NCBI GenBank assembly: GCA_028284945.1
Contig: JANQQJ010000024.1
Location: forward strand, 62,001-126,000
Source: Alphaproteobacteria bacterium
Lineage (GTDB): Bacteria > Pseudomonadota > Alphaproteobacteria > SMXS01
Length of the DNA: 64,000 nt
Direction: 5' to 3'
Each line of letters begins with the position of its first letter. Positions within the stretch are counted from its first letter, which is position 1. Positions 1-8,472 of the stretch are shown here, in pieces. A program made the translations under genes and the position numbers. Below the pieces are notes generated by a model that made no database searches, was not told the DNA's origin, and saw only the letters and a list, made by a program, of their open reading frames with translations.

Positions 1-1
1 G

Positions 2-592
2 TTCGAAGAACGCGGGCGTGAGCACCTGATCGATGGCCCCATGATCCTCGCCATCAAACATCAGTCGTCTTTCGAAACCATCGCCTTCAGCTTTCTCGTC
101 CACCACCCGGCCATCGTGCTGAAGAAGGAACTCATATCGATCCCCCTCTATGGCTGGTACGCGATGCGGGCAAAAATGATCGCGATTGACCGGAAGGGGT
201 CAGCCTCGGCCATGCGCAAGATGCTGCGGACCGCTGAAGCAGCCGTTGCGGACGGACGTCCCATCGTGATTTTCCCTGAAGGCACCAGAACCGCCGCCGG
301 AGACGTCGGCACATATCACCCGGGTGTGGCGGGGTTGTACAGACACCTGAAAATACCGGTTGTCCCGGTCGCAGTGGACTCAGGCCTTTATTGGCCGCGG
401 CGGACCGTTGTGAAGACCCCGGGCACCATTCAAATCGAGTATTTACCACCCATCGCCCCCGGCCTGCCCCGCAAGGATTTCATGACGCGGCTCGAGACCG
501 ACATAGAAGGGGCCACCAATTTGCTGCTTGCCAAGGCAGGGTTCTGCGCTGTGGAAAAGCCGGTGGCTAATCCCGGGGAAAACGGGGATTAG
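2..592 (+). CDS. 1-acyl-glycerol-3-phosphate acyltransferase (PlsC family), 5' end missing
   Basis: The reading frame is open from the left edge, so the N-terminus lies outside the window; the ATG at 41 is internal. Visible family marks are KHQSSFET, a variant of the HX4D catalytic block with Glu where Asp is usual, and FPEGTRT, the block that binds the glycerol-phosphate acceptor. The family transfers an acyl group to lysophosphatidic acid at the inner membrane. The Asp-to-Glu variation occurs in some acyltransferase subgroups, so the exact acceptor is uncertain. It ends 132 bp before nrdJ, on the same strand. Confidence 0.85.
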   Translation, partial: FEERGREHLIDGPMILAIKHQSSFETIAFSFLVHHPAIVLKKELISIPLYGWYAMRAKMIAIDRKGSASAMRKMLRTAEAAVADGRPIVIFPEGTRTAAGDVGTYHPGVAGLYRHLKIPVVPVAVDSGLYWPRRTVVKTPGTIQIEYLPPIAPGLPRKDFMTRLETDIEGATNLLLAKAGFCAVEKPVANPGENGD

Positions 593-724
593 TCCAGATT
601 CCGGCGTGTTCTAAGGCGGGTTTGAACGGCGCATCTGTGGAAACATAACAAGAACATCGACATTGTTCGTATACGGCGAAGAGCGTATGATGCTGGCCGC
701 AGCTTTCCACGAATCGGCAATGAC

Positions 725-3031
725 ATGACGGCAACGGCACCGATCTCGAAACAGATCTGGGACATGAAATACCGGCTGAAACAGCCGGACGGCACGCCTG
801 TCGACAAGTCGATGCAGGACACTTGGCGCCGTGTTGCCAGCGCTCTGGCGGAACCGGAAGTCGAGGGTGAACGCACGCTGTGGGCCGACCGGTTCTATGA
901 CGCGCTGGAGGATTTCAAGTTCCTGCCCGCCGGCCGCATCATTGCGGGCGCCGGCACCGGCCGGGACGTCACCCTGTTCAACTGCTTTGTCATGGGCACA
1001 ATCCCTGACGATATGGGCGGCATCTTCGAGCATCTGCGCGAGGCCGCGCTTACCATGCAGCGAGGCGGCGGCATCGGCTATGACTTTTCGACCCTGCGGC
1101 CCAAGGGCGCGCCGGTTAAGGGTGTCGGCGCCGACGCATCAGGGCCGCTGACCTTCATGGATGTGTGGGATTCCATGTGCCGCACGATCATGAGCGCCGG
1201 CTATCGCCGCGGGGCCATGATGGCCACCATGCGCTGTGACCACCCGGATATTGGTGCCTTCATCGAGGCGAAGCAGGACGCGGGCCGCTTGCGCATGTTC
1301 AACATGTCGGTGCTGGTAACAGATGCCTTTGTCGAGGCGGTCAATGCCGACCAGGACTGGGACCTCACCTTTGAGGGGACGGTTTTCAAAACCGTTTCCG
1401 CGCGCGAGCTTTGGGACCAGATCATGCGCGCGACCTATGCCTATGCCGAACCGGGCGTGATCTTCATCGACCGGATCAATGCACGCAACAATCTCAACTA
1501 CTGTGAAACCATCAGCGCGACCAACCCTTGCGGCGAGCAGCCGCTGCCGCCTTACGGAGCGTGCCTGCTGGGCTCGGTCAATCTGGCACGTTTGGTTAAG
1601 GATCCGTTTACCGAAGACGCCACCATCGATCTGGAGGCGCTGGACGGGATTGTCCGCACCGCCGTGCGGATGATGGATAATGTGGTCGACGTTTCGCGCT
1701 TCCCGCTCGAACAACAGGCGCACGAGGCGCAGGCCAAACGGCGGATCGGGCTGGGCGTCACCGGGCTGGCTGACGCGCTGATCATGTGCCGGGCGCGCTA
1801 TGGCTCGAAACAGGCGGTGGAACTGACGCAAGCCTGGATGGCGCGGCTGCAGCGCGCGGCCTATCTGGCCTCGGCTGACCTCGCAGCGGAAAAAGGCGCC
1901 TTCCCGCTCTATGACAAGGAAAAGTATCTCGCGGGCGAATCCATCGTCGAACTGGATGATGATGTCCGGGCCGCCATTGCAGAACACGGTATCCGCAATG
2001 CCCTGCTCACGTCGGTCGCGCCGACGGGAACCATCTCGCTCTTTGCAGACAATGTGTCCTCGGGGCTCGAGCCGGTATTCAGCTTTACCTATACCCGCAA
2101 GGTGCTGATGCCAGATGGCACACGCAAGGAAGAGACGGTGAGTGATTATGCACACCGGCTTTATGTACGCCAGTTCGGGGAGGACTCGCCGCTGCCGGAC
2201 TATTTCGTGACCGCCCAAACATTGACGCCGGAAGACCATGTGCGCATGCAGGCGGCGGTGCAGAAATATATCGACAGCTCGATCTCGAAAACCATCAACT
2301 GCCCGGAAGACATCAGCTTCGAGGCGTTCAAGGACGTCTACATGATGGCCTATGAAACCGGCTGCAAAGGCTGCACGACCTACCGGCCCAATGACGTGAC
2401 GGGCTCGGTGCTGGAAGCACCGGCTGAGGAAGACAAGGACGAGCCGCGCCTGCCGCTCAATGAGCCGACACAGCGGCCCGCCGACGAATTTGAAAGCGGC
2501 GTGGTCTATATGACACGCCCGCTCGACCGGCCAGAGGCGTTGCCCGGCAAGACCTACAAGATCAAATGGCCGGACAGCGACCACGCCATGTACATCACCC
2601 TCAACGATGTGATTCAGGATGGCCGCCGGCGCCCGTTCGAGATTTTCATCAACTCGAAGAACATGGAGCACTACGCCTGGACCCTGGGGCTCACCCGGAT
2701 GATTTCCGCTGTGTTCCGCCGTGGCGGTGATGTGTCCTTTGTGGTGGAAGAATTGAAAGCCGTGTTCGATCCGCGCGGCGGGCACTGGGTGCAGGGGCAT
2801 TATGTGCCTTCGATCCTGGCGGCGATTGGCGAGGTGATCGAACAGCATCTGATCGATACCGGCTTCGTTCAGCGCGATGAGGCACCCGAAGCTGAGCAAA
2901 AGCTGCTCGCCGTCGGTGATGACGACAACCGGCCCAATATGCGGACCTGCCCGAAATGCGGCGCGCCCACCCTGATCCGCCAGGAAGGTTGCGACACCTG
3001 CATCTCCTGCGGCTATTCGAAGTGTGGGTAG
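725..3031 (+). CDS. nrdJ: Adenosylcobalamin-dependent ribonucleoside-diphosphate reductase (class II)
   Basis: This 768-residue protein reduces ribonucleotides to deoxyribonucleotides using coenzyme B12, without oxygen. Visible residues are the first redox cysteine (FNCFVM, about residue 87), the active-site triad in NPCGEQ (N267, C269, E271), and a C-terminal cysteine-rich tail (CPKCG, CDTCISCGY, last 30 residues) that resembles the zinc-ribbon/shuttle tail of NrdJ proteins. The ATG at 725 has no clear ribosome binding site, but the N-terminal sequence QIWDMKYRLK fits the family. An inverted repeat GAACA-N7-TGTTC lies at 652-668 in the upstream gap; its role is unknown. I see no NrdR box and no cobalamin riboswitch. 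Confidence 0.95.
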   Translation: MTATAPISKQIWDMKYRLKQPDGTPVDKSMQDTWRRVASALAEPEVEGERTLWADRFYDALEDFKFLPAGRIIAGAGTGRDVTLFNCFVMGTIPDDMGGIFEHLREAALTMQRGGGIGYDFSTLRPKGAPVKGVGADASGPLTFMDVWDSMCRTIMSAGYRRGAMMATMRCDHPDIGAFIEAKQDAGRLRMFNMSVLVTDAFVEAVNADQDWDLTFEGTVFKTVSARELWDQIMRATYAYAEPGVIFIDRINARNNLNYCETISATNPCGEQPLPPYGACLLGSVNLARLVKDPFTEDATIDLEALDGIVRTAVRMMDNVVDVSRFPLEQQAHEAQAKRRIGLGVTGLADALIMCRARYGSKQAVELTQAWMARLQRAAYLASADLAAEKGAFPLYDKEKYLAGESIVELDDDVRAAIAEHGIRNALLTSVAPTGTISLFADNVSSGLEPVFSFTYTRKVLMPDGTRKEETVSDYAHRLYVRQFGEDSPLPDYFVTAQTLTPEDHVRMQAAVQKYIDSSISKTINCPEDISFEAFKDVYMMAYETGCKGCTTYRPNDVTGSVLEAPAEEDKDEPRLPLNEPTQRPADEFESGVVYMTRPLDRPEALPGKTYKIKWPDSDHAMYITLNDVIQDGRRRPFEIFINSKNMEHYAWTLGLTRMISAVFRRGGDVSFVVEELKAVFDPRGGHWVQGHYVPSILAAIGEVIEQHLIDTGFVQRDEAPEAEQKLLAVGDDDNRPNMRTCPKCGAPTLIRQEGCDTCISCGYSKCG

Positions 3032-3043
3032 GTTGCTCTAACT

Positions 3044-3166
3044 GTCATTCCCGCGACCAGGCTACGCCAAAGCGAAGCACCGGCTTCGCCTAGGCGAGAA
3101 GCGGGAATCCAGACCAACGCCTCAGCTGTTTCGCTGATTGCCTGGATGCCCGCCTCCGCGGGCATG
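3044..3166. repeat. Intergenic palindromic repeat, CATTCCCGC family, copy 1
   Basis: Two nested inverted units follow nrdJ. CATTCCCGC (3046-3054) faces GCGGGAATCCAG (3101-3112), and CTGGAT (3142-3147) leads into TGCCCGC-CTCC-GCGGGCA (3147-3164). A related element lies at 22553-22621. Transcribed in either direction it would fold into two strong hairpins. Confidence 0.75.
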
Positions 3167-3293
3167 GCGGTAAGGAGCATTTCCGTATCTGATGCTTCAC
3201 CGTTTCCAAATCGAAGTAGGCGCAAGAATCGGAATGTTTGACCCGCAGCAATAGGTGATTGTCGTTCAATTGAATGACGGTGAAGGAGTTCCT

Positions 3294-3536
3294 TTGGCCA
3301 GTTTTCAGACTAACCAATTCAACACTTATATCGCCAAGTGGGCCGCCTGCCAGCAGCGTGACCCAGAAGCCGTCGGCCACTTCTTCTGTGCGGTGAAAAC
3401 GACTGGTATCTATTGCCAGCCGACCTGTGCTGCCCGGCCAAACCGGGAAAACGTCATCTTCTATGGCACCCGGCAAAACGCTGAACGTGACGGGTTTCGC
3501 GCCTGCAAACGCTGCAAGCCGGACGATCACAACTAA
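3294..3536 (+). CDS. Stand-alone Ada-type zinc/methyl-phosphotriester domain protein
   Basis: About 80 residues match the N-terminal domain of the E. coli Ada protein. The zinc and methyl-acceptor cysteines are present as YCQPTC and CKRC, with the conserved TTGIYC and RENVIFY blocks between. In Ada this domain takes methyl groups from DNA phosphotriesters. The AraC-like and alkyltransferase domains of full Ada are absent. I chose the TTG at 3294 because AAGGAG at 3283-3288 sits 5 nt upstream; an in-frame GTG at 3255 has no such site. The end overlaps the convergent ChaC-like gene by 4 bp. Confidence 0.8.
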   Translation: MASFQTNQFNTYIAKWAACQQRDPEAVGHFFCAVKTTGIYCQPTCAARPNRENVIFYGTRQNAERDGFRACKRCKPDDHN

Positions 3537-4084
3537 CGCCGCACCTTCTCCCACACCTCATGCAGCGGGCCGTCGGCAATGCCGAGCTCGTCCAGGTGGG
3601 CGACAAGGTTCTCCACATAGTCCCGGTTGATGCCTGACTTGCCGGGGGCGGCCGCCTGAATACGCCTCACTTGATCATCAAGCGTCAGTTTGCCCGCATA
3701 GGTCGGGTCGTCCCGGTTGACGATATAGCACCGGGCCCCAACCTTTCTGTGCGGAAGGTACGCATGACGCATTGCCGCCCGATAGGCCTTGGTCGGCAAT
3801 TCACGATCATCAAGATAGTCGATGACCGCGCGGCGGTTTTCAGGCGAAACACGAAAGGCGCGGCCCAGGCACGACCCGCCCTGGTCCAGCCCCACCACCA
3901 GCCCGGGCCGCTCCGGCGTGCCACGATGATCCCTTGAGACAACGCACAGGGCCCGGTGATAGCCGTAGAGCCGGGCCGGATGGGCTTCCAGAAACTCAAA
4001 GCCCGGCCGCCACATCAAGGAGCCATAACCGAATACCCAAAGATCGTCGTCGTTCATGGCCGCTTTTATTGACGCTGGATTCAA
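3533..4084 (-). CDS. ChaC-like gamma-glutamylcyclotransferase
   Basis: This 183-residue protein has the glycine-rich substrate loop VFGYGSLMWRPG near the N-terminus, followed by GYHRALC and GLVVGLDQGGSC, all typical of ChaC proteins. DDRELPTKAY contains the likely catalytic glutamate. The family degrades glutathione to 5-oxoproline and Cys-Gly in the cytosol. An alternative ATG lies ten codons in (4057), directly before NDDDLWVFGYG, and may be the true start; neither has a strong ribosome binding site. An oxoprolinase-like hyuAB pair lies 20 kb away, but a link is only speculation. Confidence 0.88.
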   Translation of the reverse strand: MNPASIKAAMNDDDLWVFGYGSLMWRPGFEFLEAHPARLYGYHRALCVVSRDHRGTPERPGLVVGLDQGGSCLGRAFRVSPENRRAVIDYLDDRELPTKAYRAAMRHAYLPHRKVGARCYIVNRDDPTYAGKLTLDDQVRRIQAAAPGKSGINRDYVENLVAHLDELGIADGPLHEVWEKVRR

Positions 4085-4136
4085 CGCCTCATCATCAAGA
4101 CATCGGTACTATGGGCAGGCCGCAATTGCCAGGCAA

Positions 4137-5228
4137 CTACTCGACGTCTTTCACGGTGCCCCGTTCCGGAAAAATGCCGCGGGGAATACGGACGTGGATT
4201 CCCTGTGTTCCATCAACCACCTGGGTGACGCCGAAATCTGCCGCGACGCTCATCAGCGAATAGGCATCGTCGCGTGACAGATCGATGTGATCGGTCAACA
4301 AGCCCAACATATCGAGCGACGCGCCCTTCATGGCGAGGTTGAGATCCTCATTGAAGCCATGCACAATCCAGTAGTTCGGTGTTTCGAGCAGCGGCGACGG
4401 AAATTCGAAATCCTTACGCAGGACAATCTGGAACAGCACGTCGAGCGAGGCTTCGATGGCGGTACCGGAAAGTTCGCCATCCCCCTGGCTGACATGCGGG
4501 TCACCGATGGAAAACAGCGCGCCATCGACGGCAACCGGGTAGTACATCACCGCGCCGGCGCCGATACGCCAATTGTCGATATTGCCGCCATGTAGCCCCG
4601 GCGGAATGCTGCTGGTACGGCCAGCAACATCGGGGGCGACGCCGGCGGTCCCCAAATGCGGCCGGGCAGGCACTCGCACACCTGGCAATGCCGGCTCCTG
4701 ATCGCACTTGTCGCAATGGGTCACGGTACCCGGCGTCATATATTTCCCCGGAAAATCATAGGCATAGAGCGCCTGGGCCGTGTTGGCGTTGGGGTCGAGC
4801 TGATAGATCGTCACCCGCTCTTTCTCTCCGAACTCTTCATAGAGGTGGCCCCAATTCGCCGCCAGGTTGGACCCGTAATTGCAGCGCGGCGTCATTTGCA
4901 GATAACGCACTTCGAGCATATCGCCGGGTTTGGCGTCCTCGACAAAGATCGGCCCGGTCATGATGTGGACGCCGGGGTTGCGGTCTTCTTCGGGGATCTC
5001 ATTGAAGATCCTGGTGACCGCCTCATCCATCATCAGTTCGGGCGCATCACCGGCATGGTGGGTGATCGCTTCGGCCTGAATCAGATCACCGCTTTTGACG
5101 GTTAACACCGGCGAGATATCGGGATCGAAATAGCCCCAATGCACCGTTTCCGGCGTCGCGTTCAACGTATGGATGGTACTGGGGATAGAATTCGGGCGTT
5201 CTTCGCCCTTGTTTACGATCAGCGCCAA
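4137..5228 (-). CDS. Acetamidase/formamidase family protein
   Basis: The protein has the FmdA/AmdA fold signature: TPETVHWGYFD near the N-terminus, HHAGDAPE, GPIFVEDAKPGDML, CNYGSNLAANWG and DPHVSQGDGE. The family hydrolyses short amides to ammonia and the acid. The open frame extends to 5303, but the upstream part does not look like the family. I place the start at a TTG (5226-5228) because a perfect AGGAGG (5234-5239, minus strand) lies 5 nt upstream and the conserved region begins about 20 codons later. That Shine-Dalgarno sequence lies in a perfect hairpin (see 5233-5262). The extradiol dioxygenase gene lies upstream on the same strand. Confidence 0.9.
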   Translation of the reverse strand: MALIVNKGEERPNSIPSTIHTLNATPETVHWGYFDPDISPVLTVKSGDLIQAEAITHHAGDAPELMMDEAVTRIFNEIPEEDRNPGVHIMTGPIFVEDAKPGDMLEVRYLQMTPRCNYGSNLAANWGHLYEEFGEKERVTIYQLDPNANTAQALYAYDFPGKYMTPGTVTHCDKCDQEPALPGVRVPARPHLGTAGVAPDVAGRTSSIPPGLHGGNIDNWRIGAGAVMYYPVAVDGALFSIGDPHVSQGDGELSGTAIEASLDVLFQIVLRKDFEFPSPLLETPNYWIVHGFNEDLNLAMKGASLDMLGLLTDHIDLSRDDAYSLMSVAADFGVTQVVDGTQGIHVRIPRGIFPERGTVKDVE

Positions 5229-5232
5229 TCGG

Positions 5233-5262
5233 GCCTCCTGTTCAATGCATGTCACAGGAGGC
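5233..5262 (-). promoter_or_regulatory. Shine-Dalgarno-sequestering hairpin before the acetamidase gene
   Basis: GCCTCCTGT (5233-5241) and ACAGGAGGC (5254-5262) form a perfect 9-bp inverted repeat with a 12-nt loop. In the minus-strand mRNA, the arm nearest the start codon contains AGGAGG, 5 nt before the TTG start, so the folded form would hide the ribosome binding site. The effect on translation is inferred. Confidence 0.55.
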
Positions 5263-5307
5263 ACAGCCCCCTGCAGGGTTGCGTTGAAGAGCAGGACGGA
5301 CACGCCA

Positions 5308-5323
5308 ACTTAATCGCTTAAGT
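5308..5323. promoter_or_regulatory. Candidate LacI-type operator upstream of the acetamidase gene
   Basis: ACTTAATCGCTTAAGT is a 16-bp near-palindrome with a central CG and one mismatched pair. Its core TTAATCGCTTAA resembles the perfect palindromes at 14399 and 15600. It overlaps the stop codon of the dioxygenase gene (5318-5320) and lies about 80 bp before the acetamidase start. Confidence 0.4.
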
Positions 5324-6121
5324 CGACGTCTCCCGGCCGTCGAACATAATGCTCATCATGCTGAGGGACTTATATTGGATGAAGTCGGGATCGAAGACCA
5401 CCCGGTCAGCTTGATCGCGCGCGCCTAAAACATAAAACAGCGGCCAGAAATGGTCCGGATCAGCGACGGCCAGCGCGGCTTCCTCACCCCGCGAGGCATA
5501 ATCGAACAAGCGGTCCGGCGCGTTATCGGAGATGGCCTCCCGGACAAAATCATTGAACGACGTGGCCCAATCATAAGGCTGTGCCGCCGGGTCCCAATCC
5601 ATGACACGAAGATTATGCACGACATTGCCGCTGCCGATGATCAACACACCCTCGTCACGCAAGGGCTTCAACTGTTCGCCGATCTTGTAATGATCTTCGA
5701 CCTTTAAGCTCGCATCGAGACTGAGCTGAACGACCGGGACATCAGCCTCGGGGTACATTTTTGTGAGCACGGACCAAGCGCCATGGTCAAGGCCCCAGGA
5801 CTGGTCAAGGCCCACCGGCATCGGCGATAACAGCTCCGCAACCCGTGCTGCCAGTGCCGGATCACCCGGCGCCGGATACTGACAATCGAACAGTGGTGCC
5901 GGCAAGGACCGGCCAAAATCATGGATGGTCTTGGGCCGCTCCATGGCGGTGACCGCCGTCCCGCGCGTTAGCCAATGCGCGGATATCATCAAAACCGCTT
6001 TGGGCCGCGGCATTGACTGCGCAATGCGGGCCCAGGTTTGTGTCGCCTGGTTATCTTCCAGTGCATTTGTCGGGCTGCCATGCCCGAGAAAGACAACCGG
6101 CATGCGGGCGGACTGGCTCAC
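5318..6121 (-). CDS. Class III extradiol ring-cleavage dioxygenase (DODA/LigB family)
   Basis: At 267 residues this is typical for the 4,5-DOPA dioxygenase/YgiD group. Metal-ligand histidines are visible in FLGHGSPTNA (H14), MISAHW (H49) and GSGNVVHNL in the C-terminal half. Members open catechol-type rings using non-haem iron or zinc-bound active sites. It sits between a Rieske oxygenase (upstream, same strand) and an amidase (downstream), which fits sequential breakdown of an aromatic compound; the actual substrate cannot be read from sequence. A second ATG (MPVVFLGHG) lies six codons in. Confidence 0.88.
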   Translation of the reverse strand: MSQSARMPVVFLGHGSPTNALEDNQATQTWARIAQSMPRPKAVLMISAHWLTRGTAVTAMERPKTIHDFGRSLPAPLFDCQYPAPGDPALAARVAELLSPMPVGLDQSWGLDHGAWSVLTKMYPEADVPVVQLSLDASLKVEDHYKIGEQLKPLRDEGVLIIGSGNVVHNLRVMDWDPAAQPYDWATSFNDFVREAISDNAPDRLFDYASRGEEAALAVADPDHFWPLFYVLGARDQADRVVFDPDFIQYKSLSMMSIMFDGRETST

Positions 6122-6135
6122 TTACGAAACGTCCT

Positions 6136-6241
6136 GTTATTGCGAGCGTAGCGAAGCAATCCAGGCATCGTCGCCGCCACGGTTATAATTGTGGATTGCC
6201 GCGTCGCCCCTCTCAAGTTCGGGGCTTCTCGCAATGACGTC
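6136..6241. repeat. Intergenic palindromic repeat, CATTGCGAG family, copy 1
   Basis: The element begins TTATTGCGAGCG and ends CTCGCAATGAC in inverted orientation, with AGCAATCCAG and GTGGATTGCC as an inner pair. The same outer and inner pairs occur at 27437-27536 and 33303-33402. It lies between the dioxygenase and the Rieske oxygenase genes. Confidence 0.75.
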
Positions 6242-6258
6242 TTGTGCTTTTTCATATC

Positions 6259-7446
6259 CTAAGACGCGGCCTTCATCTTCTTCCAGGTTTCCTGATAACG
6301 CGGCACCAGCCAGTTGTTGAACTCGCGCTGGGCCCCCTCCTGCCATGAGTATCTGCCGCGCACGGCAAAACGGGACCGCAGGCCAACCTGTACCAGTTCG
6401 TCAACATGCTGGTCCTGATCCATGATGTGAACGGCTGCCGCCATCATCATGTCGACCTTGTGGCCAAAGCCCTCATCCTTGTCAGCACCCGGCGCGAACA
6501 AGACGCCGGTGTCCATTTCATGGGTCTCCGGGCCCGTGGCCCGCACGATCAGATAGATGATCAGGTCGCTGGTCATCACCAGCGACAGGGTTGGCGGCAT
6601 GTTGGCAAAGACCATCCGGTTGCGGTCTTCCTCCGTCAGATTGGGGAATACAGGCAGAATCGCCTTTTGTGTGGCGTTGAAACTGGCATCGGGATGCAGC
6701 GTGCCATTGGTCCGGTAATAGCCGGCGGTGTCTTCCGGCAACTCCGGAAATGCCGCCAGATGGCTGGGCACAAAATCGTGCAAAGGCCCGCCATGCAGCT
6801 TGTTGGCGTGATAACCGTCATTATTGTTTTCGAACATCACCTTCCAGTTCCACGGGAAAGGCGTTCCAGGATCGGGCATCGGCCCTTCAGCCTCTTCCAT
6901 GCCGTAAGGGCGGAGAATTTCTTCAACCGCCGTCAGCCGTGGCGCCAAAGGCGGTGCGTCTTCGTCGAAGTTAATGAAGATAAAACCAAGCCAGAGTTCG
7001 ACCTTGAAGTTGGGCAGGCCATACTCGCTCTTGTCGAAGTCACAGGTCTTGCTCATGGCGGGCGCCGTCGCGAGCGACCCGTCAAGACTGTAACTCCAGT
7101 GGTGATAAGGGCAAACGAAGCCGCGTGCATTGCCGTGGCCTTCGGAGACCAACATGGCGCGGTGCTGGCACACAGACGACATGGCGCGGATCACCCCGTC
7201 CTGGCCCCGCGCGACCAAAATCGGTTCATCGATGATCGACGTATTGAAGAAATCACCTGGGTTCGGGACCCAGTTTTCACGGCCGACGCACAGCCATTCG
7301 TGGTTGAAAACGGCCTCTTTCTCAAACGCATAGAAATCGTCGTCGGTGTAACACTCCGGCGGCAGGGTCTCTGCCTCAAGCGTGTCGACCGCCGAACTGT
7401 TGAGCGCGTCGAAAAACTGATCGTCGAGGACAAGCGAGGTTCTCAT
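6259..7446 (-). CDS. Rieske non-haem iron oxygenase, alpha subunit
   Basis: This 395-residue protein has the Rieske [2Fe-2S] ligands CQHR and CPYHHW in the N-terminal half. The catalytic-domain iron block ENNNDGYHANKLHGG carries the two histidines and is followed by the typical C-terminal fold. Such proteins hydroxylate aromatic rings or demethylate N- or O-methyl groups, with electrons from a reductase and ferredoxin that I do not see nearby. Downstream on the same strand are a ring-cleaving dioxygenase and an amidase, which suggests one catabolic route. Confidence 0.93.
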   Translation of the reverse strand: MRTSLVLDDQFFDALNSSAVDTLEAETLPPECYTDDDFYAFEKEAVFNHEWLCVGRENWVPNPGDFFNTSIIDEPILVARGQDGVIRAMSSVCQHRAMLVSEGHGNARGFVCPYHHWSYSLDGSLATAPAMSKTCDFDKSEYGLPNFKVELWLGFIFINFDEDAPPLAPRLTAVEEILRPYGMEEAEGPMPDPGTPFPWNWKVMFENNNDGYHANKLHGGPLHDFVPSHLAAFPELPEDTAGYYRTNGTLHPDASFNATQKAILPVFPNLTEEDRNRMVFANMPPTLSLVMTSDLIIYLIVRATGPETHEMDTGVLFAPGADKDEGFGHKVDMMMAAAVHIMDQDQHVDELVQVGLRSRFAVRGRYSWQEGAQREFNNWLVPRYQETWKKMKAAS

Positions 7447-7551
7447 GTCTGTCTCTTTTCCATCGTTTGAGTCGTGCGTCTATGATCAAATGCTATGGCA
7501 GTTGCCCTCAGCGTTCTTGAATGGCCGTGCACAGGAGTTTGCGCCAACGGC

Positions 7552-8472
7552 CTATCCAGCGGCCAGCCCCGGCATCTCAAAGCCCCGTTCTTCGAGCCCG
7601 GCGATCAGCGCGTCGCTTTGCGCGTCAGTGAGTTCCACCAGCGGCGGCCGGACCCGGGCCCAGTCCTTAAGGCCTGCATAATGGGCCACGGCGCGCTTGA
7701 GGGCCGGGATCATCGGGAAGGTCTGCATATAGTCGCGAAAGGCGTTGAGCGCTTCTTGCTGCGCATCAGCATCATCCGCCTGCCAATTGGCATCAAGCGC
7801 CGCGATGGCGCCGGGGTTGATATTTGCCGTCGCCGAAATGCACCCGGCGCCGCCAGCCCGGCGGTTCATCAACAAATGCGTTTCGGTGCCTGAGAACACG
7901 GCAAAACCCGGAAACGACTCGATCATGGCGCCGGTATTGTCAAAGTCGCCGCCGCTATCCTTGATGCCGGCAACCGTATCCGGATAGGCCTTCAGCAACC
8001 GCTCGATCAGGCCAAGGGTGATCGGCACCTGAGCGACGGGCGGAATGTGATAGAGGTAGAGCTTCAGCCTCGTGTCACCCACTCGCTCGATCACCTCAGC
8101 GAAGGCACGGAACAGGCCTTCGTCGCTGACATTCTTGTAATAGAACGGCGGCAGCATCAGCACGCCGCCGCAGCTCTTGGACACCGCATGGGCGGTTAGC
8201 CGGACCGCATCCGGCAGCGCACAGGCGCCCGTTCCCGGCATCATGCGCAGCGGATCGATGCCGGCATCGACCAGCACGTCCAGCAGCTCGATTTTCTCAT
8301 CCACCGACAAGGAATTGGCTTCGCTGTTGGTGCCGAAGACGGCGAGGCCGCAATTCTGGCCGAGCATCCAGCGGCACTGATCGGCAAGGCGCCTGCCATT
8401 GGGAGTCAGGTCTTCATTGAAGGGGGTCACAACCGGTGACAGCACCCCCTGGAAAGATTCAGGACCAGTCAT
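7552..8472 (-). CDS. Dihydrodipicolinate synthase/N-acetylneuraminate lyase family aldolase
   Basis: The 306-residue protein has the DapA-family marks: FGTNSEANSLS (the GTxGE-like loop, residues 46-56), a catalytic Tyr in YLYHIP (Y141) and the Schiff-base Lys in VAGIKDSGGD (K171). The ATG at 8472 overlaps the end of the upstream enolase-superfamily gene by 14 bp, so the two are probably translated together. A dehydratase of the enolase superfamily followed by a DapA-like lyase is a common arrangement for sugar-acid degradation. This is therefore more likely a 2-keto-3-deoxy-sugar-acid aldolase or dehydratase than a lysine biosynthesis enzyme. Confidence 0.9.
   Translation of the reverse strand: MTGPESFQGVLSPVVTPFNEDLTPNGRRLADQCRWMLGQNCGLAVFGTNSEANSLSVDEKIELLDVLVDAGIDPLRMMPGTGACALPDAVRLTAHAVSKSCGGVLMLPPFYYKNVSDEGLFRAFAEVIERVGDTRLKLYLYHIPPVAQVPITLGLIERLLKAYPDTVAGIKDSGGDFDNTGAMIESFPGFAVFSGTETHLLMNRRAGGAGCISATANINPGAIAALDANWQADDADAQQEALNAFRDYMQTFPMIPALKRAVAHYAGLKDWARVRPPLVELTDAQSDALIAGLEERGFEMPGLAAG

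Noticed and set aside
652-668. GAACA-N7-TGTTC upstream of nrdJ as an SOS (LexA) box
   Set aside because: The alphaproteobacterial LexA site, as I know it, is a direct repeat GAAC-N7-GAAC or GTTC-N7-GTTC; this is an inverted repeat, so I do not call it LexA-controlled.
1139-2899. A 586-codon open frame antisense to nrdJ
   Set aside because: It mirrors nrdJ codon structure in a high-GC gene, has no recognisable domain and contradicts a well-supported gene.
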